Assembly (NCBI RefSeq): GCF_029840635.1
Contig: NZ_JAOCCU010000031.1
Location: 1 to 64,000, forward strand
DNA length: 64,000 nucleotides
Source of the DNA: Mitsuaria sp. GD03876
GTDB taxonomy: Bacteria > Pseudomonadota > Gammaproteobacteria > Burkholderiales > Burkholderiaceae_C
Direction: 5' to 3'
Within the stretch, counting starts at the first letter, position 1. Every line of letters begins with the position of its first letter. The notes under the pieces are model-generated. The model saw only the letters and a program-made list of their open reading frames with translations. It had not been told where the DNA came from and ran no database searches. The translations under genes and the position numbers were made by a program. Shown piece after piece: positions 8,046 through 17,276 of this stretch.

Positions 8046-8954
8046 ATGCAAAGCGCCATCGACCCCGACCTGATCGAACGTCCCCGCGATCGCCTGCGCC
8101 AGGCCCCGGCCGGCCGACTGCGCATCGCCTCTCCGGCCGACCAGGATCCCCCGGTCGCCCGTCCTCCCGTCCTCGCCCCGGCCGCGCCCGAACTGCGCGT
8201 GCTGCGCCGCCCGCCGGCGCAGGACCCGCTGACCAACGAACCGCGCATCCATCAACGCGATCCGCACGAGCGCATGCTCGAGGTGATGCGCGTGATCCGC
8301 GACATCGTGCAGCCGGCCGCCAAGGTCGTGCGCGCCGGCGACATGATCTACCGCGCCGGCCAGCCCTTCAACACCGTCTACCTGATCAATGCCGGCGCGT
8401 TCAAGCTGGTCAGCCGCAGCCTGGACGGGCGCGAGCAGATCGTCAGCCTGAAGTTCCGCGGCGACTGGCTGGGCTTCAGCGGCATCGCCGACGGCCGCCA
8501 TCCGAGCGACGCGGTCGCGATGGACACCGGCAACATCTCGATCATTCCCTACGAGACGCTGACCGCCGCCTGCGCCCGCCACCCCGAGATGATGGCCATC
8601 GTCCACGAGGCGCTGAGCACCGAGATCACCCATGAGCGGCAGTCGCTGATGTCGGTCTGCACGCTGGCCTCGCTGGCCCGGGTGGCGGCCTTCCTGTGCG
8701 CCTGGGCGCGCAGCATGCACCAGCGCGGCCTGCGCGCCGACGAACTGACGCTGCGGATGACCCGCGCCGACCTGGGCAACTACCTCGGCATGACGCTGGA
8801 GACCGTCAGCCGCTGCCTGTCCAAGCTCAGCCGCCTGGGCCTGATCCGGTTCGGCGAACGCGGCCGCCGCCAGATCTCGATCCCGAGCCTGCAGCGCCTG
8901 GAGCAGTTCGTGATCGGCGGCTCCCTGTCCGAGGACCTGTCCCAGGTCCAGTGA
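8046..8954 (+). CDS. Crp/Fnr-family transcriptional regulator
   Basis: A 302-residue protein. A Pro-rich N-terminal tail (about residues 1-75) precedes a cyclic-nucleotide-binding-type beta roll (AKVVRAGDMIYRAGQPFNTVYLINAGAFKL) and an HTH_Crp domain near 235-285 (MTRADLGNYLGMTLETVSRCLSKL). The recognition helix keeps the E-x-V-S-R pattern of Fnr-type readers of TTGAT half-sites. The N-terminal cysteine cluster of Fnr is absent, so an Fe-S oxygen sensor of the Fnr type is not supported. The ATG at 8046 follows GAGAGACAGTC. An FNR-box-like site upstream suggests autoregulation. Confidence 0.88.
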   Translation: MQSAIDPDLIERPRDRLRQAPAGRLRIASPADQDPPVARPPVLAPAAPELRVLRRPPAQDPLTNEPRIHQRDPHERMLEVMRVIRDIVQPAAKVVRAGDMIYRAGQPFNTVYLINAGAFKLVSRSLDGREQIVSLKFRGDWLGFSGIADGRHPSDAVAMDTGNISIIPYETLTAACARHPEMMAIVHEALSTEITHERQSLMSVCTLASLARVAAFLCAWARSMHQRGLRADELTLRMTRADLGNYLGMTLETVSRCLSKLSRLGLIRFGERGRRQISIPSLQRLEQFVIGGSLSEDLSQVQ

Positions 8955-8964
8955 CCCGTCGCCC

Positions 8965-11049
8965 TCAGCGCGACATCACCTTCGCGATCGCCCGCGCCAG
9001 CGCGGCGCGATCGTAGGGCTTGGGCAGCAGCTCCCAGCCCAGCGCGGCCTCCGGTCCGGAGGCCAGCAGTTCCGCCGAGAAGCCCGACATCAGCAGCACC
9101 GCGGTGTCGGGCCATTCCTTCTGGACCCGCGACGCCAGCTCGGTCCCCCGCATGCCGGCGCCCAGCGCGATGTCGCTCAGCAGCAACTGCGGCAGCTCGC
9201 GGCCCGCGTCACGGCTCGCCGAGTCCTGCAGATGCCGCAGCGCCTCCTCGCCGCTGACGCAGGCCGTCACGCGGCAGCGCAGGTCGGTCAGGAAACGCCG
9301 CGCGACGGCGCGCACCTCCGGGTCGTCCTCGACCAGCAGCACCCGCAAGCCTTCGGGCACCGCGTCGGCGGCGACGTCGCCGTCCACGGCCTCGTGCGCC
9401 GCCTCGGGCGGTTGCGGCAGGATCAGCGTGAGCGTCGTGCCCCGCCCCGTCGCGCTGTCGATGGCGACGGCGCCGCGCGACTGCCGCGCGAAGCCGTAGA
9501 CCGTGCTCAGCCCGAGCCCGGTTCCGCGCCCGGCCTGCTTGGTCGTGAAGAACGGTTCGAAGGCCCGCTCCTTCACGCCGTCCGGCATGCCCGTTCCGCT
9601 GTCCGTCACGGCGATGCGCACGTACCGCGCCCCGGCGTCGGCCGCCTCCTCGTCCAGCTCGCGCTGGAGCTCCGGCGGCACGGCCGCCAGCGGCGCCGCC
9701 TCGAAGACCAGTTCGCCGCCCTCGGGCATCGCGTCGCGCGCGTTGATCGCGATGTTCAGCAGCGCCGACTCCAGTTGCGCCGGATCGGCCTGCACGTCGG
9801 GGCAACCGGGCGCCACGTCGATGCGGATGCGGATGCGCTGGTCGAGCGTGCGGCGCAGCATGTCGGCCAGCGAGCGCATCATCGCGGCCACGTCGACGCT
9901 GGCCGGCTGCAGCATCTGCCGCCGCGAGAACGCCAGCAGCTTGCCGGTCAGCTCCGCGCCGCGGCGCGACGCGCGCGTGGCCGCCGCCACCAGCTGCGGC
10001 GCGAAACCGTCGTCGCTCACCGCCGGCAGGTCGGCCAGCACCTGCAGGTTGCCCTGGATGACGGTGAGCAGGTTGTTGAAGTCGTGCGCGATGCCGCCCG
10101 TGAGCTGCCCGACGGCTTCCAGCCGCTGCGAGTGGTGCAGCGCCTCCTCGGTCTGCGCGCGCTGCAGGCAGGTGCCGAGCAGGTTGGCCACCGATTCCAG
10201 GAAACGCAGCTCCGCGTCGCCGAAGCGCTTGGCCTGCCGCGACCGCACGGTCAGCGTGCCGACCGGCCGGCCGCGGTCCGACAGCGGCACCGCCAGCGCG
10301 GACACCAGCCCGGCGCGGCGGTACGACGCGGGCACGACGAAGCGCGTCTCGGTGCCGTAGTCCTCGACCACCACCGGCCGCCCCTGCGCCAGCACGAATC
10401 CCTGGGGCTGGTCCGGCAGGCTGGGCACGACGCCGCCGAAGCCCTCCTCCTCGAGCAGCCCGACGCCGCCGGCCACCCGCAGCGCGGTGCGGTCGGGCGT
10501 GAGCAAGAACACGATGGCCATGTCGGCCTCGAGCGCCCGCGCCGCGATCGACGGCGCCTGGCGCAGTACTTCCTGGGGGTCGAGCGAATCGACGGCGACC
10601 CGGCCGAGCTGGGCCAGGTGCTCGCTGTAGCGGGCGCGCTGCAGCGCCTGGCGCACGCGCGGGTACTCGGCCACGCTGCGGATCGACGCCATCGTGTAGG
10701 GCAGCCCGAGCGGCTGCAGCGGGCTCAGCGCGATCTCGACCAGCACCTCCGAGCCGTCGCGGCGGCGCGCGACGAGCTCGGTGGCGGTGCCGCCCATCGG
10801 ACGCGCGCGCGGCGCGCCCTCGTAGGCCCGGCGATACGCCGCGTGACGCGGCCGGATGCTGTCGGGCACCAGCATCTCGATCGGCGCGCCGACCAGCTCG
10901 TCCATCGGATACCCGAGCAGTTGCAGCGCCGTCGGATTGGCCAGCCGGATCAGCCCGTCATCGTCGACCAGCACCAGCCCGTCCGGCGAGGCGGCGAAGA
11001 GCGCCCGGAACACCGCGTGTTCGTCGACGCCGGACGGCCAGTCGCTCAT
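8965..11049 (-). CDS. Cytoplasmic PAS-GAF hybrid histidine kinase
   Basis: A 694-residue kinase without membrane segments. Order: PAS (about 8-125, with DGLVLVDDDGLIRLAN), GAF (about 150-295), HisKA with H-box GGIAHDFNN (His322), HATPase (DFNN to TGLGLSTVYGFARQSRG, with GTGMPDGV and GRGTGLGLS loops) and a C-terminal receiver (LRVLLVEDDPEVR, phosphoacceptor in LLLSDIALG). The GAF domain suggests sensing of a soluble small molecule. It starts 8 bp after the OmpR-type regulator and almost certainly shares its operon. The ATG at 11049 begins the PAS-proximal sequence; the open frame further upstream overlaps the regulator gene and is not used. Confidence 0.9.
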   Translation of the reverse strand: MSDWPSGVDEHAVFRALFAASPDGLVLVDDDGLIRLANPTALQLLGYPMDELVGAPIEMLVPDSIRPRHAAYRRAYEGAPRARPMGGTATELVARRRDGSEVLVEIALSPLQPLGLPYTMASIRSVAEYPRVRQALQRARYSEHLAQLGRVAVDSLDPQEVLRQAPSIAARALEADMAIVFLLTPDRTALRVAGGVGLLEEEGFGGVVPSLPDQPQGFVLAQGRPVVVEDYGTETRFVVPASYRRAGLVSALAVPLSDRGRPVGTLTVRSRQAKRFGDAELRFLESVANLLGTCLQRAQTEEALHHSQRLEAVGQLTGGIAHDFNNLLTVIQGNLQVLADLPAVSDDGFAPQLVAAATRASRRGAELTGKLLAFSRRQMLQPASVDVAAMMRSLADMLRRTLDQRIRIRIDVAPGCPDVQADPAQLESALLNIAINARDAMPEGGELVFEAAPLAAVPPELQRELDEEAADAGARYVRIAVTDSGTGMPDGVKERAFEPFFTTKQAGRGTGLGLSTVYGFARQSRGAVAIDSATGRGTTLTLILPQPPEAAHEAVDGDVAADAVPEGLRVLLVEDDPEVRAVARRFLTDLRCRVTACVSGEEALRHLQDSASRDAGRELPQLLLSDIALGAGMRGTELASRVQKEWPDTAVLLMSGFSAELLASGPEAALGWELLPKPYDRAALARAIAKVMSR

Positions 11050-11057
11050 CGCGCGCC

Positions 11058-11909
11058 TCAGGTCGAGAGCGTCGAGGTGACCCTCGGCGCGAACAGGTAG
11101 CCGGCGCCCCGCACCGACTTGATCCATTGCCCCTCGCCCGACTCGGCGCCGAGCTTGCGGCGCAGGCGGCCGACCTGCACGTCGATCGTGCGGTCGAACG
11201 GGCCCGACTCGCGCCCGCGGGTGTGCTCCAGCAGGAAGTCGCGCGACAGCACGCGTCCCGGATGCAGCAGGAAGGTATGCAGCAGGTCGAATTCGCCGGT
11301 CGTCAGCGCGACCTCGTCGCCGTCCGGGCCGGTGACCTGGCGCGCGGCGATGTCCACGGTCCAGCCCTCGAAGTGCAGGCGCTCGCGGCCGGCGGACAGG
11401 TCGTGCACGAACTCGCCCGCGGGGCTCGCCGCGCCTGGGGCGCCAAATGCGCCGGTCGCGCTCGCGGAGGCGGGGTCCGGCGCCGGTGCCGGCGCCATGC
11501 GTCTGAGCACCGCCTTCACCCGCGCGACCAGCTCGCGCAGGTCGAAGGGCTTGGTCACGTAGTCGTCCGCGCCGATCTCCAGCCCGACGACCTTGTCCAC
11601 CGCGTCGCCGCGTCCGGTGACGATCACCAGTCCGCAGCGCCAGTGCTCGCGCAGCTGGCGCGCGATCACGAAACCGTCCTCGCCCGGCAGGCCGAGGTCG
11701 AGCAGCACCAGGTCCGGCGCGTCGGTCGCCATCAGGTCCATCAGCGCGCGGCCGTCGTGCAGCTGCGTCGTGCGGAACCCGTGCGAGCCCAGGTAACCCG
11801 CCAGCAGCAGGGTGATGTCGGGCTCGTCGTCGAGGATCGCCAGGTGCGCCGGCGCGGGCGCGCGGGCGGCGGTCGTGGCAGCGGGCGGCAAGGTTCCGGG
11901 GGTGGTCAT
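11058..11909 (-). CDS. OmpR/PhoB-family response regulator
   Basis: A 283-residue protein. A 20-residue Ala/Pro N-terminal tail is followed by a receiver (AILDDEPDITLLL; phosphoacceptor Asp71 in LLDLGLPGEDG; Thr in VIVTGRGD; Lys in YVTKPFDLREL). An unusual linker of about 40 Ala/Pro/Ser residues precedes a winged-helix domain with LTTGEFDLLHTFLLHPGRVLSR and the wing sequence DVQVGRLRRKLG. It is the likely output partner of the PAS-GAF kinase immediately downstream. The long linker is not typical and may be flexible spacing. Confidence 0.92.
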   Translation of the reverse strand: MTTPGTLPPAATTAARAPAPAHLAILDDEPDITLLLAGYLGSHGFRTTQLHDGRALMDLMATDAPDLVLLDLGLPGEDGFVIARQLREHWRCGLVIVTGRGDAVDKVVGLEIGADDYVTKPFDLRELVARVKAVLRRMAPAPAPDPASASATGAFGAPGAASPAGEFVHDLSAGRERLHFEGWTVDIAARQVTGPDGDEVALTTGEFDLLHTFLLHPGRVLSRDFLLEHTRGRESGPFDRTIDVQVGRLRRKLGAESGEGQWIKSVRGAGYLFAPRVTSTLST

Positions 11910-11956
11910 CGGGGTCGCATTCTAGGAGGCGCCTCCGGGACGGCGCGACCTCGTGC

Positions 11957-13566
<1,610 letters not shown>

Positions 13567-13570
<4 letters not shown>

Positions 13571-14232
13571 TCGGCGCGCCGGCTCCTGCCTGGCACTGGA
13601 AGCGCCGCCGGTGCGAGCCGCCCGCGGCGCCGGCCGGTGGCGCGGCGCGCGGACAACTCGCGCAGCATTTCCGCCGGCGGGGTGAAGAACGGATTCTCGC
13701 GCAGCACGCCGCCGATCATCGTGAGCGGATGCGTCCGCAGCAGGTCCATCATCGTGGCCCCGTCCAGCGGCGCGAGGTCGTAGACGCAGATCGCCGGACA
13801 CCGGTTCGTGTCCAGCACCTCGTTCAGGCGCGCCTCGTACTCCAGCAGATCCATCCGGTCGATGCCGTGACGCACCGCCCAGCCCATCTGCGTCATGACG
13901 CGCAGCCCGCCGGATTCGGATCCGGCGCCGTCCCCGTCCCCGCCGACTTCGGCGGTGGCCCGGTCCATCGCCGCCAGCAGGTCGTCGACATCCAGGCCGC
14001 CCGGCTCCGGCGGCCAGGGCCGCACGCGCAACTGCCCGCGGTGCTCGCAGCCGGCCACGTCGATGCCCGCGGCGGCCAGGCCGGCCCGGTGTTCGTCCAG
14101 CGTGGACGGCGCGACCAGGTGCAGGCTGCGTTCGCCGCGCTCCAGCGCCTCCCGGTGGAACGGCGCCAGCACCTGGGACGCCTCCTCCCGGCTGTCGAAG
14201 AAGGCGCAAATGTGGAAATGGGTTGTGATCAC
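13567..14232 (-). CDS. MEDS-domain sensory protein
   Basis: A 221-residue protein starting at a GTG (14232) preceded by GAGAGAG. The start ITTHFHICAFFDSREEASQVLAPFHREALERGER and the later EARLNEVLDTNRCPAICVYDLAPLDG with MMDLLRTHPLTMIGG match the MEDS (DcmR-like) domain, a degenerate RecA-like fold found next to histidine kinases and thought to bind ligands. The stop overlaps the kinase start, so the MEDS protein and kinase probably act as a sensor pair. The C-terminal 25 residues are Arg/Ala-rich. The longer open frame toward 15108 is a shadow. Confidence 0.8.
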
Positions 14233-14442
14233 TGCTCTCTCACAACGCCCGGGGCGGCATGGCGCCGGGCGTCCTCCGACCCGAGTTGAAACGGCCAGTG
14301 TGCTGACTCTTTTGGGTTGACCCATTGATGTTAGCCTTGAAGCAGGTGTACGTAATGCGACCAGAAGCGGCGCTGATCGAACAGAACAGGTTCGGCCAGC
14401 CGTTTGCCTGTTGCGGGACGTCATCTTTCGAGGAGTCACACC

Positions 14443-14673
14443 ATGGAACCCGTCGTCCACCCGTTCTCGGCGCTGTTCGAGCAGTTGGGCCTGCCCGCCG
14501 CCGAAGCCGACATCCGCGCCTTCATCGAGCGCCATCGCCCGCTGCCGGGCGAAACCCGGGTGCAGGACGCGCCGTTCTGGACGCCGTCGCAGGCCAAGAC
14601 GCTGCGCGACATGTGGCTCGAGGACGCGGACTGGGCCGAGGTCGTCGACCAACTCAACCTCGCCTTGCATTGA
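14443..14673 (+). CDS. DUF2789 family protein
   Basis: A 76-residue acidic protein starting EPVVHPFSALFEQLGLPA, with DIRAFIERHRPLPGETRVQDAPFWTPSQAKTLR-type sequence and a DADWAEVVDQLN helix; these are the conserved parts of DUF2789, a small proteobacterial family of unknown function. An AGGAG site lies 7 bases before the ATG at 14443, so the upstream extension to 14404 is not needed. It stands alone before the split kinase gene. Confidence 0.88.
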   Translation: MEPVVHPFSALFEQLGLPAAEADIRAFIERHRPLPGETRVQDAPFWTPSQAKTLRDMWLEDADWAEVVDQLNLALH

Positions 14674-14745
14674 TTTGACGAATCCGGGGTCGCGGCGCCC
14701 CGGCGGAGGACCCGACAGAGGTCCCCGGACACCACAGGGATGGAC

Positions 14746-15153
14746 ATGCAACACACACTCGACGACGCCGTCGGCTCGAGCGCGCCCGCCGTGGCCGCGA
14801 TGACGGATCCCGCCGCGGCCGGCGCCACGGAAGGCGGACGCACCGGCCTGCGGGACCGGTGGACCCAGCCGGCGCTGCGGCTGCTGGGCGTGGCGACGGT
14901 CGTGATGCTCGCGGGGCTGATCGTGGTCTGGGTGATGGCCTGGACCTGCAGCGACCCGGCCAACCTGCTGAAGACGATTCCCGAGGCGACGCATTTCGAG
15001 ATGCGCGAGGTGCCGTCCGGCGATCCCAAGGCGCGCGGCTTCGACGGCCGGCTCGTCGACGCGCGCGACCGGCTCGCGCTGCCGGCCTTCGTCCGGACCC
15101 CGGTGCACAACGCGCTGTATAAGGTCGCGGAGAGTGCTAAGCGCTTGATTTGA
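14746..15153 (+). pseudogene. 5' fragment of a 7TM sensor kinase gene cut by the integrated element
   Basis: The open frame encodes a short cytoplasmic tail, one membrane segment (LRLLGVATVVMLAGLIVVWV) and about 60 extracytoplasmic residues ending VHNALYKV, then ESAKRLI and a stop read from element DNA. The host part stops being kinase-like exactly where CGCTGTATAAGGTC (15113-15126) occurs. The same reading frame resumes as LYKVRFQIDID after CGCTGTACAAGGTC at 27933-27946. Joining the two restores a protein of about 729 residues. AGGG lies 6 bases before the ATG at 14746; an ATG at 14740 is also possible. As it stands it would yield a useless membrane peptide. Confidence 0.8.
15113..15126. other. 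attL-like junction of the integrated element
   Basis: CGCTGTATAAGGTC. It matches 27933-27946 in 13 of 14 positions (T versus C at position 8). The kinase frame enters here as LYKV and is then lost. Confidence 0.75.
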
Positions 15154-15265
15154 CGAGACTTCTGCGGCGCACCGTATGCGGCCACTGTAGGAGCGACTGT
15201 ATCACCGCCCGGCTAGGACAATGCCGGACGAAGATGGACACCGGGGGACAACAAGCGCTCGCCAT

Positions 15266-15814
15266 CTACCCTGCCTTCGGGCTGGGCTTCGTACCGATCC
15301 AGATTGCGAGCCCCCAAATGCCGCTCACGTCGTCCGTCAGAATGATGTTCGTGAACGGAATGCCGGCGTGCGCAAGGGCGACCATGAGGAGTTGCTTTTC
15401 AGGGGTAGGTTCGCCACTGACCTCAATGCCCACTTGCGCATTGCTCATTCCCCCAAAGTATCTCGCCTCGTGGCCGGCCGCCTCAATCGCTTCGGATATC
15501 TGCTTTTGGAAAGCTGACGGCTCAGCTTCATGTCGGTTGTGGCACACCCAAATGGACATCCTAGGTTGTCCTTGAAGCGCCTGCACAAGTTGGTCGCGTT
15601 GCTTAGAGGTCAGACTACGCGCTTCGAGTTGAGATACCAGGTACCGATTCAGCCTAGCAGTTGCAATACGGTTAACGATGGGCCCAACTGCCGCGATGCA
15701 GCCGGCCACTATTGCCGTAAGGGTCCATCCGTATCCACCAGCAAATGCTGCCAGCGTTCCGGCAAAGACCGCCGCCAGAAAGGCCACACGGTCGACAACC
15801 TTCCAAATCTTCAT
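15266..15814 (-). CDS. Two-TM membrane protein with a cytosolic alpha/beta domain, island cargo
   Basis: A 182-residue protein of unknown function. Two membrane segments lie at about 10-55 (VAFLAAVFAGTLAAFAGGYG and LTAIVAGCIAAVGPIV). A helical stalk follows, then an alpha/beta domain (about 80-175) with strand MSIWVCHN, helix EPSAFQKQISEAIEAAG and TPEKQLLMVALAHAGIPFTN. That layout recurs in membrane-anchored proteins of unknown function that may bind nucleotides or sense damage. Base composition is visibly AT-richer than the host. It lies at the attL end, where satellites often carry accessory or defence genes, next to another unknown gene. Confidence 0.6.
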   Translation of the reverse strand: MKIWKVVDRVAFLAAVFAGTLAAFAGGYGWTLTAIVAGCIAAVGPIVNRIATARLNRYLVSQLEARSLTSKQRDQLVQALQGQPRMSIWVCHNRHEAEPSAFQKQISEAIEAAGHEARYFGGMSNAQVGIEVSGEPTPEKQLLMVALAHAGIPFTNIILTDDVSGIWGLAIWIGTKPSPKAG

Positions 15815-15843
15815 TTCCCCTCCCCAAGGTCTGCAACGATAGA

Positions 15844-16524
15844 TCAGGACAGCGCGGTGCGAAGCACAAGTGCCGCCTGTTGCGCCACGAGATCAACCTT
15901 GGCATCAATTATTTCTTGCCATGCCGGATGGGAAACGTTGTTCAACGTATTTGGCAAACCTAGGTAGGTCAAGTAGAGCTCGGTTTGACTCTGAGGCTGC
16001 CCCGTGTGAGCAACGAGGTGCCGAAGAAGCTTGGCCTCGGTTCGAGGATGGGGAGCTTGCGTCGGGGATTTATAGGCCGGATAGGAGATTGCGCAATTCG
16101 TCTTCGGATGTGTGAGTTCGATGATCTGAAAGAAGAGCATGATCTTCAACGATGAATCTTTGGCGTCGCATGCAAGCCGCCAGAAACGAGCCTGAAGCTC
16201 CGCAGCCTGAGTCCACACCAAGGGCGTCAATTCACCCGGCAAATTGCCTTGAATGTCGGTGGAATTACTGAGGGAAGACCCGGCCGTGCGTCGTTCCATT
16301 TCGGCTTGAACTCGCACCACCGTAAAGAAGAAGACTCGATCAAGCTCTCGTGTCACCTGAGGTGTAGTAGAAGGGTCCTCGGGTGTCTGTGACTCCACCG
16401 AGAGGATCACCCCCTCGTCGGTTTGGGCGATTGCCATCGTGGGCGGAAGAATGCTGATGACCGACGCAAGCGAAAGGGAGTGCTTGGTTGGAAACGTGAG
16501 TCGGTAACGGGTGAAGGTGGTCAT
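15844..16524 (-). CDS. Unknown protein, possibly HEPN/MauJ-like, island cargo
   Basis: A 226-residue soluble protein from ATG 16524. It has an N-terminal beta-rich half (YRLTFPTKHSLSLASVISIL, EGVILSVESQTPED) and a mostly helical second half (VTRELDRVFFFTVVRVQAEMERR, QAAELQARFWRLACDAKDSSLKIMLFF). The conserved-looking stretch EAKLLRHLVAHTGQPQSQTELYL resembles a motif I associate with proteins annotated MauJ-like, often helical HEPN-type folds in accessory islands; I cannot confirm this. The stop is 29 bp from the next gene. Composition is AT-richer than the phage-like genes upstream, which suggests a separate origin. Confidence 0.55.
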   Translation of the reverse strand: MTTFTRYRLTFPTKHSLSLASVISILPPTMAIAQTDEGVILSVESQTPEDPSTTPQVTRELDRVFFFTVVRVQAEMERRTAGSSLSNSTDIQGNLPGELTPLVWTQAAELQARFWRLACDAKDSSLKIMLFFQIIELTHPKTNCAISYPAYKSPTQAPHPRTEAKLLRHLVAHTGQPQSQTELYLTYLGLPNTLNNVSHPAWQEIIDAKVDLVAQQAALVLRTALS

Positions 16525-16554
16525 TTGCGTTCCCAAGGCTTGCACCCGAGTACT

Positions 16555-16899
16555 TTATGGCCTCCGTACGATCATGGGGTCTTGCCGATTTGGGGGCTTG
16601 GTCAATTCTGCGGCAGCGTGAATGAAACCGCGCACACGTAAGACGCAGGGATACGGCTCGGCAAAGTAGGAGCGGCCGAAGTCCTCCAGGTCGCGCCGGG
16701 TCCAGGTTTTGCGAGGCTCAGCGGTGCGGCACACGAGGTCCAGCCATCCCCGCTCAGGTACCGGCTGGCTCCAGTAGTCATCTCCGAGCTGTGCGAGCGA
16801 CGCAACCCGCTCCAATGCTCCTGGCGAATGCTTGGCAAGCGCCCACAGGGCCAACGGCCGAGGGAGACCAAGCGTGACGACTAGCCTTGTCTCGGTCAT
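16555..16899 (-). CDS. Hypothetical protein of the integrated element
   Basis: A 114-residue protein with no recognised domain. It opens with a short hydrophobic stretch (LVVTLGLPRPLALWALA), then acidic and aromatic sequence (GDDYWSQPVPERGWLDLV) and a basic end. Its ATG overlaps the stop of the preceding gene by 4 bases, so it is coupled to the coiled-coil protein and the large ejection-like protein upstream. This position suggests a role in the same assembly. Confidence 0.5.
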   Translation of the reverse strand: MTETRLVVTLGLPRPLALWALAKHSPGALERVASLAQLGDDYWSQPVPERGWLDLVCRTAEPRKTWTRRDLEDFGRSYFAEPYPCVLRVRGFIHAAAELTKPPNRQDPMIVRRP

Positions 16900-17276
16900 G
16901 CGTCGCCCAGCGAGGCCCGCTGCGCGTCCAAGGCGGCAAGCCGACTACGCAGCTCAGCGGCTTCAGCATCGAGCCGCTGGCGACGTTGCCGGTCAAGCTC
17001 CGCTTGGGCCTCGGTGCGGACGTGTACTTGTCGGGCGTCAATCCTGGCGCGGAGCTCGGTGCGCTCCCATTCGTACCGGGCGATCTGCCCTTCCCGATCA
17101 GCCCGGTCCCACGCAGCGCAGCGTTGCGCCTCTTCCTGTCGCCGCTTGGCTTCCGCATCAACCTCGGAGTGAAGGGAGCGGAGCAGCTCCTCCATGCCGC
17201 GCAACCGCAGCTCATCGGGGTCCGACACGACCGGAGCGGCCATAGGACCGCGCGGGGCAAGCGCGTTCAGAGTCAT
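16896..17276 (-). CDS. Coiled-coil protein of the integrated element
   Basis: A 126-residue protein, almost wholly charged helix from residue 25 on (long Arg/Glu/Ala runs such as RRQEEAQRCAAWDRADREG and RTEAQAELDRQRRQRL). No catalytic motif is seen. Its start overlaps the stop of the 654-residue protein by 4 bases and its stop overlaps the next start by 4, a tightly coupled trio. Scaffold-like or internal virion functions would fit, but this is inference. Confidence 0.55.
   Translation of the reverse strand: MTLNALAPRGPMAAPVVSDPDELRLRGMEELLRSLHSEVDAEAKRRQEEAQRCAAWDRADREGQIARYEWERTELRARIDARQVHVRTEAQAELDRQRRQRLDAEAAELRSRLAALDAQRASLGDA

Noticed and set aside
8046-8954. Oxygen-sensing Fnr proper
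   Set aside because: The N-terminal cysteines needed for the Fe-S cluster are absent; kept as a general Crp/Fnr regulator.
14670-15156. 12-mer TTGATTTGACGA present at 14670 (host) and 15145 (just inside the element)
   Set aside because: Not repeated at the right junction and not at the kinase break; the frame-restoring repeat at 15113/27933 explains the insertion better.
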